Below are positions 7,733 to 15,198 of a stretch of DNA of 64,000 nucleotides, in pieces. Position 1 is the stretch's first letter; every line of letters begins with the position of its first letter. The translations under genes were made by a program, and so were the position numbers. Below the pieces are notes generated by a model. It was not told where the DNA came from. It saw nothing but the letters and a program-made list of their open reading frames with translations, and ran no database searches. Origin of the DNA: Streptomyces sp. CG1 (lineage in GTDB: Bacteria > Actinomycetota > Actinomycetes > Streptomycetales > Streptomycetaceae); contig NZ_CP163518.1 of the NCBI RefSeq assembly GCF_041080625.1, forward strand, positions 1,736,001 to 1,800,000. The letters are read 5' to 3'.

Positions 7733-8695
7733 TCAGCCCTTGCGGGACTTGATCTCCTCGGTCAGCTGCGGGACGACGTCGAAGAGGTCGCCGACGACGC
7801 CATAGTCGACCAGCTCGAAGATCGGGGCCTCGGGGTCCTTGTTGACGGCCACGATGGTCTTCGAGGTCTGCATACCGGCGCGGTGCTGGATCGCGCCGGA
7901 GATGCCGTTGGCGATGTACAGCTGCGGCGAGACCGACTTACCGGTCTGGCCGACCTGGTTGGTGTGCGGGTACCAGCCGGCGTCGACGGCGGCACGCGAG
8001 GCACCGACGGCCGCGCCGAGGGAGTCGGCGAGCGCCTCGATGATCGAGAAGTTCTCGGCGCCATTCACGCCACGGCCACCGGAGACCACGATCGCGGCCT
8101 CGGTCAGCTCCGGGCGGCCCGTCGACTCACGCGGCGTGCGGGCGGTGACCTTGGTGCCGGTCGCCTTGTCCGAGAAGGACACGGCGAGCGCCTCGACCGC
8201 ACCGGCGGCCGGGGCGGCCTCCACGGAGGCCGAGTTCGGCTTGACCGTGATGACCGGGGTGCCCTTGATGACACGGGACTTGGTGGTGAAGGACGCGGCG
8301 AACACCGACTGGGTGGCCACCGGGCCCTCGTCGCCGGCCTCGAGGTCGACGGCGTCGGTGACGATGCCGGAGCCGATGCGCAGCGCCAGGCGGGCGGCGA
8401 TCTCCTTGCCCTCGGCGGAGGACGGGACCAGCACGGCGGCCGGGGAGACGGCCTCGTAGGCGGCCTGCAGGGCGTCGACCTTCGGCACGACCAGGTAGTC
8501 GGCGTACTCGGACGCGTCGTGGGTGAGGACCTTCACCGCGCCGTGCTCGGCGAGCGTGGCGGCGGTGTCGGCGGCGCCGCCGCCCAGCGCGACGGCGACG
8601 GGCTCGCCGATGCGGCGGGCCAGGGTCAGCAGCTCGAGGGTGGGCTTGCGGACGGCACCGTCCACGTGGTCGACGTAGACGAGGACTTCAGCCAT
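7733..8695 (-). CDS. etfA: Electron transfer flavoprotein alpha subunit
   Basis: A 320-residue protein from ATG 8695. The N-terminal half ([20 protein letters not shown]) is the EtfA alpha/beta domain. The C-terminal FAD domain contains [60 protein letters not shown] and [20 protein letters not shown], the family signature. With EtfB it carries electrons from acyl-CoA dehydrogenases to the ETF-quinone oxidoreductase. It lies 53 bp downstream of etfB in one operon, the usual actinobacterial order. Confidence 0.95.
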   Translation of the reverse strand: MAEVLVYVDHVDGAVRKPTLELLTLARRIGEPVAVALGGGAADTAATLAEHGAVKVLTHDASEYADYLVVPKVDALQAAYEAVSPAAVLVPSSAEGKEIAARLALRIGSGIVTDAVDLEAGDEGPVATQSVFAASFTTKSRVIKGTPVITVKPNSASVEAAPAAGAVEALAVSFSDKATGTKVTARTPRESTGRPELTEAAIVVSGGRGVNGAENFSIIEALADSLGAAVGASRAAVDAGWYPHTNQVGQTGKSVSPQLYIANGISGAIQHRAGMQTSKTIVAVNKDPEAPIFELVDYGVVGDLFDVVPQLTEEIKSRKG

Positions 8696-8748
8696 GGGAT
8701 TGCTCTCCTGCGTAACGAAGTTGAGGGGCGGTCAGCGGGGGCGAACCC

Positions 8749-9534
8749 TTAGATGAACTTCTGGCTCGCGAGGAACTCAGCGAGCTGCTTGCCGCCCTCG
8801 CCCTCGTCCTTGACGATGGTGCCGGCCGTGCGGGCCGGACGCTCGTTGGCCTCGTCGACCTTGGTGAACGCACCCTCCAGGCCGACCTCCTCGGCCTCGA
8901 TGTCCAGGTCGGACAGGTCCCAGGACTCCACCGGCTTCTTCTTGGCGGCCATGATGCCCTTGAAGGACGGGTAACGCGCCTCGCCCGACTGGTCGGTGAC
9001 GGAGACGACGGCCGGGAGGGAGGCCTCCAGCTGCTCGCTGGCGGCGTCGCCGTCGCGGCGGCCCTTGACCGTGCCGTCCTCGACCGAGACCTCGGAGAGC
9101 AGGGTGACCTGCGGGACACCGAGACGCTCGGCCACGAGAGCCGGGACGATACCGCCGGTGCCGTCGGTGGAGGCCATGCCGGAGATCACCAGGTCGTAAC
9201 CGGCCTTCTCGATCGCCTTGGCCAGGACCAGGGAGGTGCCGATGGCGTCGGTGCCGTGCAGGTCGTCGTCCTCGACGTGGATGGCCTTGTCGGCACCCAT
9301 GGAGAGGGCCTTGCGGAGCGCGTCCTTGGCGTCCTCGGGGCCGACCGTCAGCACGGTGACCTCGGCGTCGTCCGCATCCTCGGCAATCTGCAGCGCCTGC
9401 TCGACCGCGTACTCGTCCAGCTCGGAGAGCAGCCCGTCCACGTCGTCGCGGTCGACGGTCAGGTCATCGGCGAAGTGCCGGTCGCCAGTGGCGTCGGGCA
9501 CGTACTTCACAGTGACAACGATCCTCAAGCTCAC
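8749..9534 (-). CDS. etfB: Electron transfer flavoprotein beta subunit
   Basis: A 261-residue protein from GTG 9534 (SLRIVVTVKYVPDATGD), with AGGAGA 9 nt upstream; this start gives the normal EtfB length. Motifs SELDEYAVEQALQI, VGPEDAKDALRKALSMGADK and DLVISGMASTDGTGGIVPAL are the AMP-binding and FAD-domain contacts of EtfB. It forms the heterodimer with the downstream etfA product and accepts electrons from acyl-CoA dehydrogenases in beta-oxidation and branched amino-acid degradation. A TACT/AGTA palindrome lies about 110 bp upstream and may be an operator. Confidence 0.95.
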   Translation of the reverse strand: MSLRIVVTVKYVPDATGDRHFADDLTVDRDDVDGLLSELDEYAVEQALQIAEDADDAEVTVLTVGPEDAKDALRKALSMGADKAIHVEDDDLHGTDAIGTSLVLAKAIEKAGYDLVISGMASTDGTGGIVPALVAERLGVPQVTLLSEVSVEDGTVKGRRDGDAASEQLEASLPAVVSVTDQSGEARYPSFKGIMAAKKKPVESWDLSDLDIEAEEVGLEGAFTKVDEANERPARTAGTIVKDEGEGGKQLAEFLASQKFI

Positions 9535-9642
9535 GCCGGCTCTCCTACTGCATCGTCTATTTCGGGCTGCCTCTTGCAGGCAGCATAGGCGCCTCAAGCG
9601 GCCGATTCCGGTCGGGGCGTCCGTGTGCTCCGACCGAAATAT

Positions 9643-9654
9643 TACTCGTCAGTA
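9643..9654. promoter_or_regulatory. Candidate operator upstream of etfBA
   Basis: TACTCGTCAGTA is an inverted repeat with 4-bp arms (TACT and AGTA) around a 4-bp centre, located 109-120 bp upstream of the etfB start. TetR-family regulators of acyl-CoA and fatty-acid genes in actinomycetes often bind TTACT-n4-AGTAA palindromes. The right outer base does not match here. This is a pattern-based suggestion only. Confidence 0.35.
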
Positions 9655-9751
9655 CACCCAGTTCACGTCCGCTAAGCAAGCGCTTTGAAGTGTGACCTTC
9701 GCAACGCAGCGTAACCGGAACTCGACGGGCCCGCAGGGGACGGACGCGTGA

Positions 9752-10261
9752 TCAGTCGCGCAGGCCGTTGAAGCGGCCCTGGTGGTACAGGAGGGGGCGG
9801 CCGGAGCCGGAGGGGTCGCCCAGGACGACCTCGGCGAGCACGATCCGGTGATCACCGGCCGGGACGCGGCCGACGATCCGGCAGACCAGCCAGGCGAGCA
9901 CGCCACGGAGCACCGGTACGCCTTCCGGTCCCTCGCGCCAGGAGGTCGGCGCGCCGAAGCGGTCGGCGCCGCTGCGGGCGAACGTGGCGGCCAGCTCGCT
10001 CTGCTGCTCACCGAGGATGTGGACACCTATGTGGTCGGTCTCGGCTATCGCGGGCCAGCTGGAGGCGCCCGTACCGATACCGAAGGAGACCATCGGAGGC
10101 TCTGCGGAGACGGAGGTGAGGGAGGTGGCGGTGAAGCCGACCGGACCGGAGTCACCGCGTGCGGTGATCACCGCCACACCGGCGGCGTGCCGTCGGAAGG
10201 TGGAGCGCAACAGGTCGGGGGAGGCGAGCTGAACGGTGCCGAGGTCGGGCGAGGCCGTCAT
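9752..10261 (-). CDS. Flavin reductase family protein (FMN-binding split barrel)
   Basis: A 169-residue protein from ATG 10261 with AGAAGGA 7 nt upstream. The motif STFRRHAAGVAVITARG, then GFTATSLTSVSAEPPMVSFG and RSGADRF, is the HpaC/flavin-reductase-like split-barrel signature, and DHRIVLAEVVLGD closes the fold. Such proteins reduce FMN or FAD with NAD(P)H for a partner monooxygenase; no monooxygenase is adjacent. A 26-codon leader peptide ending in Cys lies 44 bp upstream on the same strand, suggesting attenuation tied to cysteine or sulfur status. The family is used in sulfonate assimilation, which fits. Confidence 0.85.
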   Translation of the reverse strand: MTASPDLGTVQLASPDLLRSTFRRHAAGVAVITARGDSGPVGFTATSLTSVSAEPPMVSFGIGTGASSWPAIAETDHIGVHILGEQQSELAATFARSGADRFGAPTSWREGPEGVPVLRGVLAWLVCRIVGRVPAGDHRIVLAEVVLGDPSGSGRPLLYHQGRFNGLRD

Positions 10262-10305
10262 CGAGTTGTCCTTCTGCTGGAGGTCGCGAGCTGGGCCGTC
10301 GGTGC

Positions 10306-10386
10306 TCAACAGTCCGGACAGGTGGCGCTCGCGGTGCGGGCGAGGTCGACGTGGACCCGCCCGTGGAGAAGGAGTTCGATCGGCAT
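10306..10386 (-). CDS. Putative cysteine-responsive leader peptide
   Basis: A 26-codon ORF from ATG 10386 to TGA 10306 encodes MPIELLLHGRVHVDLARTAS followed by A-T-C-P-D-C. The core R-x-H-V-D-L-x-R-x-x-S-A-x-C matches the short leader peptides found upstream of sulfur-metabolism genes in streptomycetes. The last two Cys codons (TGT, TGT) come immediately before the stop, a natural place for ribosome stalling when Cys-tRNA is low. No strong ribosome-binding site is seen, so it may be leaderless. It precedes the flavin reductase by 44 bp. Recognition of the motif is from memory of the family. Confidence 0.7.
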   Translation of the reverse strand: MPIELLLHGRVHVDLARTASATCPDC

Positions 10387-10457
10387 AGGGTCAGGTTGAC
10401 GATAGGTGGCACGCACAGTCAAGTACGTTCCGCGATCCGGGAGATACGTCACCGCGC

Positions 10458-10886
10458 TCACACCGCCTCCGCCAGCGCCGCGATGACATCGGCCTTGCGG
10501 GGCTGTCCGGTGGCGCGCCGCACCACCCGCCCGTCGGCGTCGAGCACCAGCACGGTGGGCGTCTTGAGGATCTCCAGCCGGCGTACGAGGTCCAGGTGGG
10601 CCTCGGCGTCGATCTCGACGTGGGTCACCCCGGGGACCATGGCCGCGACCTCGCCGAGCACGCGCCGGGTGGCCCGGCAGGGCGCACAGAAGGCGCTGGA
10701 GAACTGGACCAGCGTGGCCCGCTCGCCGAGTTCGCCGCCCAGCTCGGCGGCGCCCAGCCGCTTGCCGCCGTCCCGCCCGCGCACCCGCACTCTCCCGCTC
10801 CGCCGCTTGTACAGCACTCCGGCGGCGCTCGCCACGACGAGCACCGCCACGCACACCACCAGTCCGGTCATCATCTGCACAAGCAT
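10458..10886 (-). CDS. Membrane-anchored thioredoxin-like protein
   Basis: A 142-residue protein. An N-terminal hydrophobic helix (about 6-24, TGLVVCVAVLVVASAAGVLY) and a basic stretch precede a thioredoxin fold. The redox motif is FSSAFCAPCRATRR (CAPC), followed by VTHVEIDAEAHLDLVRRL and the cis-proline ILKTPTVLVLDADG. It is predicted to be a membrane-tethered thiol-disulfide oxidoreductase; the topology is not certain. ATG 10886 or the ATGs at 10874 and 10871 could be the start. It is divergent, 60 bp apart, from a DUF4395 membrane protein, a pairing common in actinomycetes. Confidence 0.88.
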   Translation of the reverse strand: MLVQMMTGLVVCVAVLVVASAAGVLYKRRSGRVRVRGRDGGKRLGAAELGGELGERATLVQFSSAFCAPCRATRRVLGEVAAMVPGVTHVEIDAEAHLDLVRRLEILKTPTVLVLDADGRVVRRATGQPRKADVIAALAEAV

Positions 10887-10946
10887 TCACGAGACTGCAA
10901 AGATTCCCGCCTCCCGCAGGAGTTTCCGTTGCGGAATGCTTGGTTC

Positions 10947-11363
10947 ATGGACATCGATGTGAGAGGGCCGCGGTTCGCGGCGGCCGTGACGACGGTGGTT
11001 CTGGCCGCCGCCCTGAGCCTGCAGAGCGGCTGGCTGCTGGGCTGGCAGACGCTGGTGTTCGCGCTCGGCGCGGCCGCGGGTGTGCAGCGCTCGCCGTACG
11101 GCTGGGTGTTCCGCACCGCCGTACGGCCGCGGCTCGGTCCGCCGCGGGAGTTCGAGGCGCCGGAGCCGCCGCGGTTCGCGCAGGCGGTGGGGCTGGTGTT
11201 CGGCGGGCTCGGTCTTGTCGGGTTCACCGTGGGGCCGCAGTGGCTGGGGCTGGCCGCGACCGGGGCGGCGCTCGCCGCCGCGTTCCTGAACGCGGCGTTC
11301 GGGTACTGCCTGGGGTGCGAGATGTTCCTTCTTCTGAAGAGGGCCTCGGTACGGGCGGAGTAA
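10947..11363 (+). CDS. DUF4395 membrane protein
   Basis: A 138-residue protein from ATG 10947. The N-terminal segment VRGPRFAAAVTTVVLAAALS and two further hydrophobic segments form about four membrane helices. Conserved DUF4395 features are the P-R-F-A-A start, WVFRTAVRPRLGPPREFEAP, PPRFAQAVGLVFGGLGLVGF and the C-x-x-C in FGYCLGCEMFLLL. The paired cysteines near the C-terminus suggest a redox partner for the divergent membrane thioredoxin; this is inference from context. The function of the family is not established. Confidence 0.85.
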   Translation: MDIDVRGPRFAAAVTTVVLAAALSLQSGWLLGWQTLVFALGAAAGVQRSPYGWVFRTAVRPRLGPPREFEAPEPPRFAQAVGLVFGGLGLVGFTVGPQWLGLAATGAALAAAFLNAAFGYCLGCEMFLLLKRASVRAE

Positions 11364-11483
11364 AGGGGCCCTAAAGATCCAAGGTGGGATGGCGGCCGAC
11401 GTGACGAGGATCTCGCCACTCCGGGGCACCAGGACTGGCTACCCGTCCGTTCTTCGGGCACGATCTGCGATACGCCGTAAACC

Positions 11484-11495
11484 TACGGCTGCGTA
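11484..11495. promoter_or_regulatory. Candidate operator upstream of the acyltransferase
   Basis: TACGGCTGCGTA (arms TACG and CGTA) lies 56 bp upstream of the plsC-like start, preceded at 11471-11479 by TACGCCGTA. Palindromes of the TACG-n4-CGTA type precede several lipid-metabolism genes in streptomycetes. Evidence is the inverted repeat alone. Confidence 0.3.
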
Positions 11496-11551
11496 ACTTT
11501 CCCGCCGGGAGCCCCCTTTCCCGAGCAGAGCAGAAAGGGTCCGTCCCGCCC

Positions 11552-12280
11552 ATGGCAGAGCTGGTCTACCGTCCCGTCATCGGTTTCGCCAAGACGTTGT
11601 TCAAGGTCTGGGACCTGAAGATCGACTGCCAGGGGTCGGAGAACATCCCGCGCTCGGGCGGCGCCGTGCTGGTCAGCAATCACATCAGTTATCTGGACTT
11701 CGTCTTCAACGGCCTTGCGGCCCTGCCGCAGAAGCGTCTGGTGCGCTTCATGGCGAAGGAGTCCGTCTTCCGGCACCGGATCTCCGGTCCGCTGATGCGC
11801 GGCATGAAGCACATTCCGGTGGACCGCAAGCAGGGCGAGGCCGCCTATGCGCACGCTCTGGACTCGCTGCGCTCGGGCGAGGTGGTCGGGGTCTTCCCGG
11901 AGGCCACCATCTCTCAGTCGTTCACGCTGAAGAGCTTCAAGTCCGGCGCGGCACGCCTCGCCCAGGACGCCGGCGTCCCGCTGATCCCGATGGCGGTGTG
12001 GGGCACCCAGCGGCTGTGGACGAAGGGCCACCCCCGCAACCTGAAGCGCAACCACCTGCCCATCACCATGCAGGTCGGCGAGGCGGTCGAGGCACCCCGC
12101 GACCAGTACGCGGGCGCGATCACCCGCCGGCTGCGCGAGGCCGTCCAGGAAGTACTGGAAGCCGCGCAGCGCGCCTACCCGGGGCGCCCCAAGGGCCTTG
12201 AGGACTCCTGGTGGCTGCCGGCCCATCTGGGAGGTACGGCACCGACGGTGGAGCAGTTGCGGGCGGCGGAGGCGCACTGA
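11552..12280 (+). CDS. plsC: 1-acyl-sn-glycerol-3-phosphate acyltransferase family protein
   Basis: A 242-residue protein from ATG 11552. The catalytic H-x4-D block is LVSNHISYLDFVF, the substrate-binding block is VGVFPEATISQSF, and further blocks are RFMAKESVFRHRISGPLMRG and VPLIPMAVWGTQRLW. These are the four PlsC motifs. It transfers an acyl group to lysophosphatidic acid or a related acceptor at the inner membrane face. It lies next to the OleABCD/KS/ACP cluster on the opposite strand from the KS, and could share an acyl-ACP supply with it, but PlsC homologues of this type are also common housekeeping genes. Confidence 0.9.
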   Translation: MAELVYRPVIGFAKTLFKVWDLKIDCQGSENIPRSGGAVLVSNHISYLDFVFNGLAALPQKRLVRFMAKESVFRHRISGPLMRGMKHIPVDRKQGEAAYAHALDSLRSGEVVGVFPEATISQSFTLKSFKSGAARLAQDAGVPLIPMAVWGTQRLWTKGHPRNLKRNHLPITMQVGEAVEAPRDQYAGAITRRLREAVQEVLEAAQRAYPGRPKGLEDSWWLPAHLGGTAPTVEQLRAAEAH

Positions 12281-12520
12281 CCCCGCGGTGCGTTGGCCGG
12301 GGGCGCGTTGGGGGCTTCGGCTGATTGTTCGGTTGCGGTCCGGCGGGGGCGGTCGGGTTCGTGGACGGTGGTGCGGCCGTCGTCGGGCTGCAGGTCCGTT
12401 GTTGCTTGTCGCGGCCACCGGCGGAGCCGCATGGCCCATACAGCCCCGCGCCCCGAGGGAGTTGCAGAGCCGTCGGCTTCACGGCGCGGCCGCTTCGGGC
12501 GGGTGGACAGTAGGACGTGT
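12281..12520. other. Gene-free spacer between convergent genes
   Basis: About 240 bp of GC-rich sequence lies between plsC and the ketosynthase 3' ends. No gene is supported on either strand. The stretch from about 12390 (TCCGTTGTTGCTTGTCGCG) to CCCCGCGCCCCGAGGGAG near 12464 looks like a degenerate copy of the Streptomyces intergenic repeat at 203-235, with an inserted middle. No clear terminator hairpin was identified. Confidence 0.4.
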
Positions 12521-13741
12521 TCAGGGAGCGGTGAGCACGAGGACGACGTTGTGGCCACCGAAGCCGAAGGAGTGGCTGACGGCGGTGCGCAGGTCCTGAC
12601 GGCGGGGTTGTCTGGTGACGCAGTCGATGTCGAACTCGGGTGCGGGCGCCTGGAGGTTGGCGATCGGCGGCACCCGGCGGTGCTGGAGGGTGAGGACCGT
12701 CAGCGCCGCTTCGATCGCCCCGGACGCGCCGAGGGTGTGCCCGAGCACGCCCTTGGCGGCGGTGACGCTCGGGCGGTGCGGCAGTACGCGGGCGATCAGC
12801 GCGGCCTCGGCGGCGTCGTTGAGCGGTGTCGAGGTGCCGTGCGCATTGACGTGATCCACGTCGTCCGGGGCGAGGCCTGCCTCGGTGAGCGCGGTGCGCA
12901 GGGCGGCCTCGGCGCCATGGGCGTCCGCGGGCAGTGCCGTCGGATGGTGGGCGTCGGACGTGCTGCCGCAGCCCGCGAGCAGGGCGCGGGGGCGCACGCC
13001 TCGGGCGGTGGCGTCGGCGGTGCGTTCCAGGACGAGGATCCCGGCGCCCTCCGCCATGACGAAGCCGTCCCGGTCGGCGGCGAACGGGCGGGAGGCCGCG
13101 GCGCGGTCGGACCGTACGGACAGGGCGCCCATGCGCCAGAAGCCGATGGTGCACACGCGGCTGACCGCGGCTTCCACGCCTCCCGTGACCGCGATGTCGC
13201 AGAGGCCGGCGGCGAGCAGGTCCCGGGCCGTGGCGATGGCACTGGCACCGGAGGCGCAGGCGGTGGCGGGGCTGAGGCTGGGCCCGCGCGCCTGGAGGTC
13301 GATGGAGACCTCGCCCGTACCGAGGTTCGGGATGATCATCGGAATGGCGAGGGATGACGTCAGGTCGGCTCCGCGCTGTTCGAGGCGTGCGCACTGCTCC
13401 TCCAGCTTCTCCAACCCGCCCATGCCGCAGCCGATGACCGTGGCGACCCTGGCCCCGTCCCAGCTGGCGGAGCCGAGCCCGGCGTCGCGGACGGCCTCCC
13501 GGGCCGCCAGCACGGCGAGCTTGGCGAATCGGCCCATGCGCCAGGCCTTGCGTCCGATCCGGCGGTCCAGATCCTGACCCGCGACCGGGACCCGGCAGGA
13601 GAAGTCGACGGGCAGTCCGGCGAGGGCGGGATCCGGGGCGGCGGTGGCCTGCCCGGCGCACACTCCGGTCCATGTGTCGGCGACGCCGATCCCGGCGGGT
13701 GTGACCAGTCCCAGGCCGGTGACGGCGATCGAGGCGGTCAC
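12521..13741 (-). CDS. Beta-ketoacyl-ACP synthase II (FabF-like) of the ole-type cluster
   Basis: A 406-residue protein from GTG 13741, overlapping the ACP stop by 4 bp. All condensing-enzyme residues are present: Cys in SPATACASGASAIAT, His in NAHGTSTPLND and His in KGVLGHTLGASGAIEA, with the C-terminal SHSFGFGGHN. It begins ASIAVTGLGLVTPAGIGV. The chemistry is decarboxylative Claisen condensation of malonyl-ACP with an acyl-ACP. Together with the coupled ACP it would build or extend an acyl chain, presumably for the neighbouring OleA thiolase. No ketoreductase or dehydratase is nearby, so any full elongation would borrow fatty-acid synthase partners. A housekeeping fabF is less likely given the cluster context. 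Confidence 0.88.
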   Translation of the reverse strand: MTASIAVTGLGLVTPAGIGVADTWTGVCAGQATAAPDPALAGLPVDFSCRVPVAGQDLDRRIGRKAWRMGRFAKLAVLAAREAVRDAGLGSASWDGARVATVIGCGMGGLEKLEEQCARLEQRGADLTSSLAIPMIIPNLGTGEVSIDLQARGPSLSPATACASGASAIATARDLLAAGLCDIAVTGGVEAAVSRVCTIGFWRMGALSVRSDRAAASRPFAADRDGFVMAEGAGILVLERTADATARGVRPRALLAGCGSTSDAHHPTALPADAHGAEAALRTALTEAGLAPDDVDHVNAHGTSTPLNDAAEAALIARVLPHRPSVTAAKGVLGHTLGASGAIEAALTVLTLQHRRVPPIANLQAPAPEFDIDCVTRQPRRQDLRTAVSHSFGFGGHNVVLVLTAP

Positions 13742-13992
13742 GGGGCGGTCACCGTGTCCGGGGTGCGCAGTGTGTCGACGTACTCGGTGACTTCGGCGAG
13801 TGTGGTGGTCCGGTTGGCGTGCTCGCTGTCGATCTTCACTCCGAAATTCTCATCCAGGATCAGCGCGAACTCGGCCAGTGCGAGGGAGTCCAGTTCGAGC
13901 TGCTCCAGAGTGACCTCGGGACCGATTTCGGCGTCCGGGACGAGGAAGCTGCCGGTCAGTACGGAGCGGATGGTGTCGTAGGTGTCGGTCAT
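13738..13992 (-). CDS. Acyl carrier protein
   Basis: An 84-residue acidic protein from ATG 13992. The phosphopantetheine attachment serine is in LEQLELDSLALAEFALILD (the D-S-L motif), followed by a normal ACP helix III (FGVKIDSEHANRTTTLAEVT). It is 42 bp downstream of oleA and overlaps the ketosynthase start by 4 bp (GTGA), so the two are translationally coupled. It should carry acyl or beta-ketoacyl intermediates after loading by a phosphopantetheinyl transferase encoded elsewhere. Classical OleABCD systems use CoA thioesters and have no dedicated ACP, which makes its presence here notable. Confidence 0.9.
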   Translation of the reverse strand: MTDTYDTIRSVLTGSFLVPDAEIGPEVTLEQLELDSLALAEFALILDENFGVKIDSEHANRTTTLAEVTEYVDTLRTPDTVTAP

Positions 13993-14034
13993 GGCCTTTT
14001 CCTCACGGGAGCGATCGTCGGGACTGCGGATGTG

Positions 14035-15045
14035 TCAGGGGCTCCACTCCAGGAGGACGAGCCCGCCGGAGGCGCCGCTGGCCAGCCCGAACAGGGCGAC
14101 CAGGTCGCCCGGGCGCAACCGGCCCTGCTCCGCGGCCCCGGCGAGCTGCAGGGGAAGGCCGGCCGTGGCGACGTTGCCGTAGGCCGTGAAGACGGGTACG
14201 GCCTTGTCCTCGGGCACTGCGAGGGTGTCGAGGATGGCGCGGGTGAAGGCGACGGACGGCTGGTGCACGCACACGAGGTCCAGGTCTCCCGGGTTGCGGC
14301 CGGCCGCGTGGAGCGCGTCGAACGCACGGGCCTCCAGGCCCGGGAAGGAGGCGGCGAGGGCAGCGGAGTCGAACCGGACCGCGGGGGCGCCGTCCGCCTG
14401 CCCGAAGTACGGGTTGGTGACGGTCGCGGCCTGCCAGCCCGAGGAGTTGGCGCAGAACGCGGCGGCGAGGATCCCGGGCCGGTCGCTCGCCTCCACGAGC
14501 AGGGCGGCGCCGAGGTCGCCCAGTGTCAACGCGGGCAGCAGCAGGGCGAGTTCCCGGCGGTCGCGGACCGGGAGCGCGGACAGCCGGCTGCTGCGTTCCC
14601 CCGTGGTCACGAGCACGCGTGCGTAACGGCCCGCGCGGATCAGGGCGTCGGCGATCTCCAGGGCGTTCAGGACGCCGTTGCAGGCGTTCTGCACGTCGAA
14701 GACCGGTGCGGTGACGCCGAGTTTGTGCGCCACGGCATGTGCGGTGGCCGGTTCCTCGACGTCCTCGCTCGCGGAGGCGAAGATCAGCAGGTCGACGGCG
14801 CCGGGAGCCAGGCCGGCCTGCTCCAGGGCACGGCGGCCGGCCGCGGCGGCCAGGTCGGAGGGCCAGGTGCCGGGCGGGGCGACGCGGCGCTCCTCGAAGC
14901 CGTACATCTGTCTCAGGAGACCGGGCATGAGCCGTACGCCGGGGTTGCGGGAGCGGACCTCGTCCTCGATCTCCGGGCCGGTCTGACGGTCGACGGGCAC
15001 ATGGACGGCGACCTGACGGATCGTGCTGTAGCGGGGGTTGGTCAT
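14035..15045 (-). CDS. oleA: OleA-like thiolase / 3-oxoacyl-ACP synthase III family
   Basis: A 336-residue protein from ATG 15045. The nucleophile is Cys122 in FDVQNACNGVLNALEI; the His is in VCVHQPSVAF and the Asn in AYGNVATAGLPL. A Glu pair in SEDVEEPATAH lies 24-25 residues before the Cys, near the spacing of the catalytic Glu that distinguishes OleA from FabH; which Glu is equivalent is uncertain. FabH itself is less likely given the ole partners across the divergent promoter. OleA condenses two acyl thioesters head-to-head to a 2-alkyl-3-oxo acid. It leads an apparent oleA-ACP-KS operon. Confidence 0.78.
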   Translation of the reverse strand: MTNPRYSTIRQVAVHVPVDRQTGPEIEDEVRSRNPGVRLMPGLLRQMYGFEERRVAPPGTWPSDLAAAAGRRALEQAGLAPGAVDLLIFASASEDVEEPATAHAVAHKLGVTAPVFDVQNACNGVLNALEIADALIRAGRYARVLVTTGERSSRLSALPVRDRRELALLLPALTLGDLGAALLVEASDRPGILAAAFCANSSGWQAATVTNPYFGQADGAPAVRFDSAALAASFPGLEARAFDALHAAGRNPGDLDLVCVHQPSVAFTRAILDTLAVPEDKAVPVFTAYGNVATAGLPLQLAGAAEQGRLRPGDLVALFGLASGASGGLVLLEWSP

Positions 15046-15198
15046 GGCAGTCGTGTCGCCTCCGCGGCGTACCGCAGTCGTCGTCGAGTGCCGCCCGTCG
15101 GCGGCCCGGGCCAGTGAAGTGAGGAGAAGCGGCGCACCGCAAACGCATGCCGGTCCGCATACGGCCATTGGAGTGATCATGGTCGAGGGCTTCATACG

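Noticed and set aside
12281..12520. Possible small gene between plsC and the KS gene
   Set aside because: No start with a ribosome site and no protein-like composition; it resembles a repeat element instead.
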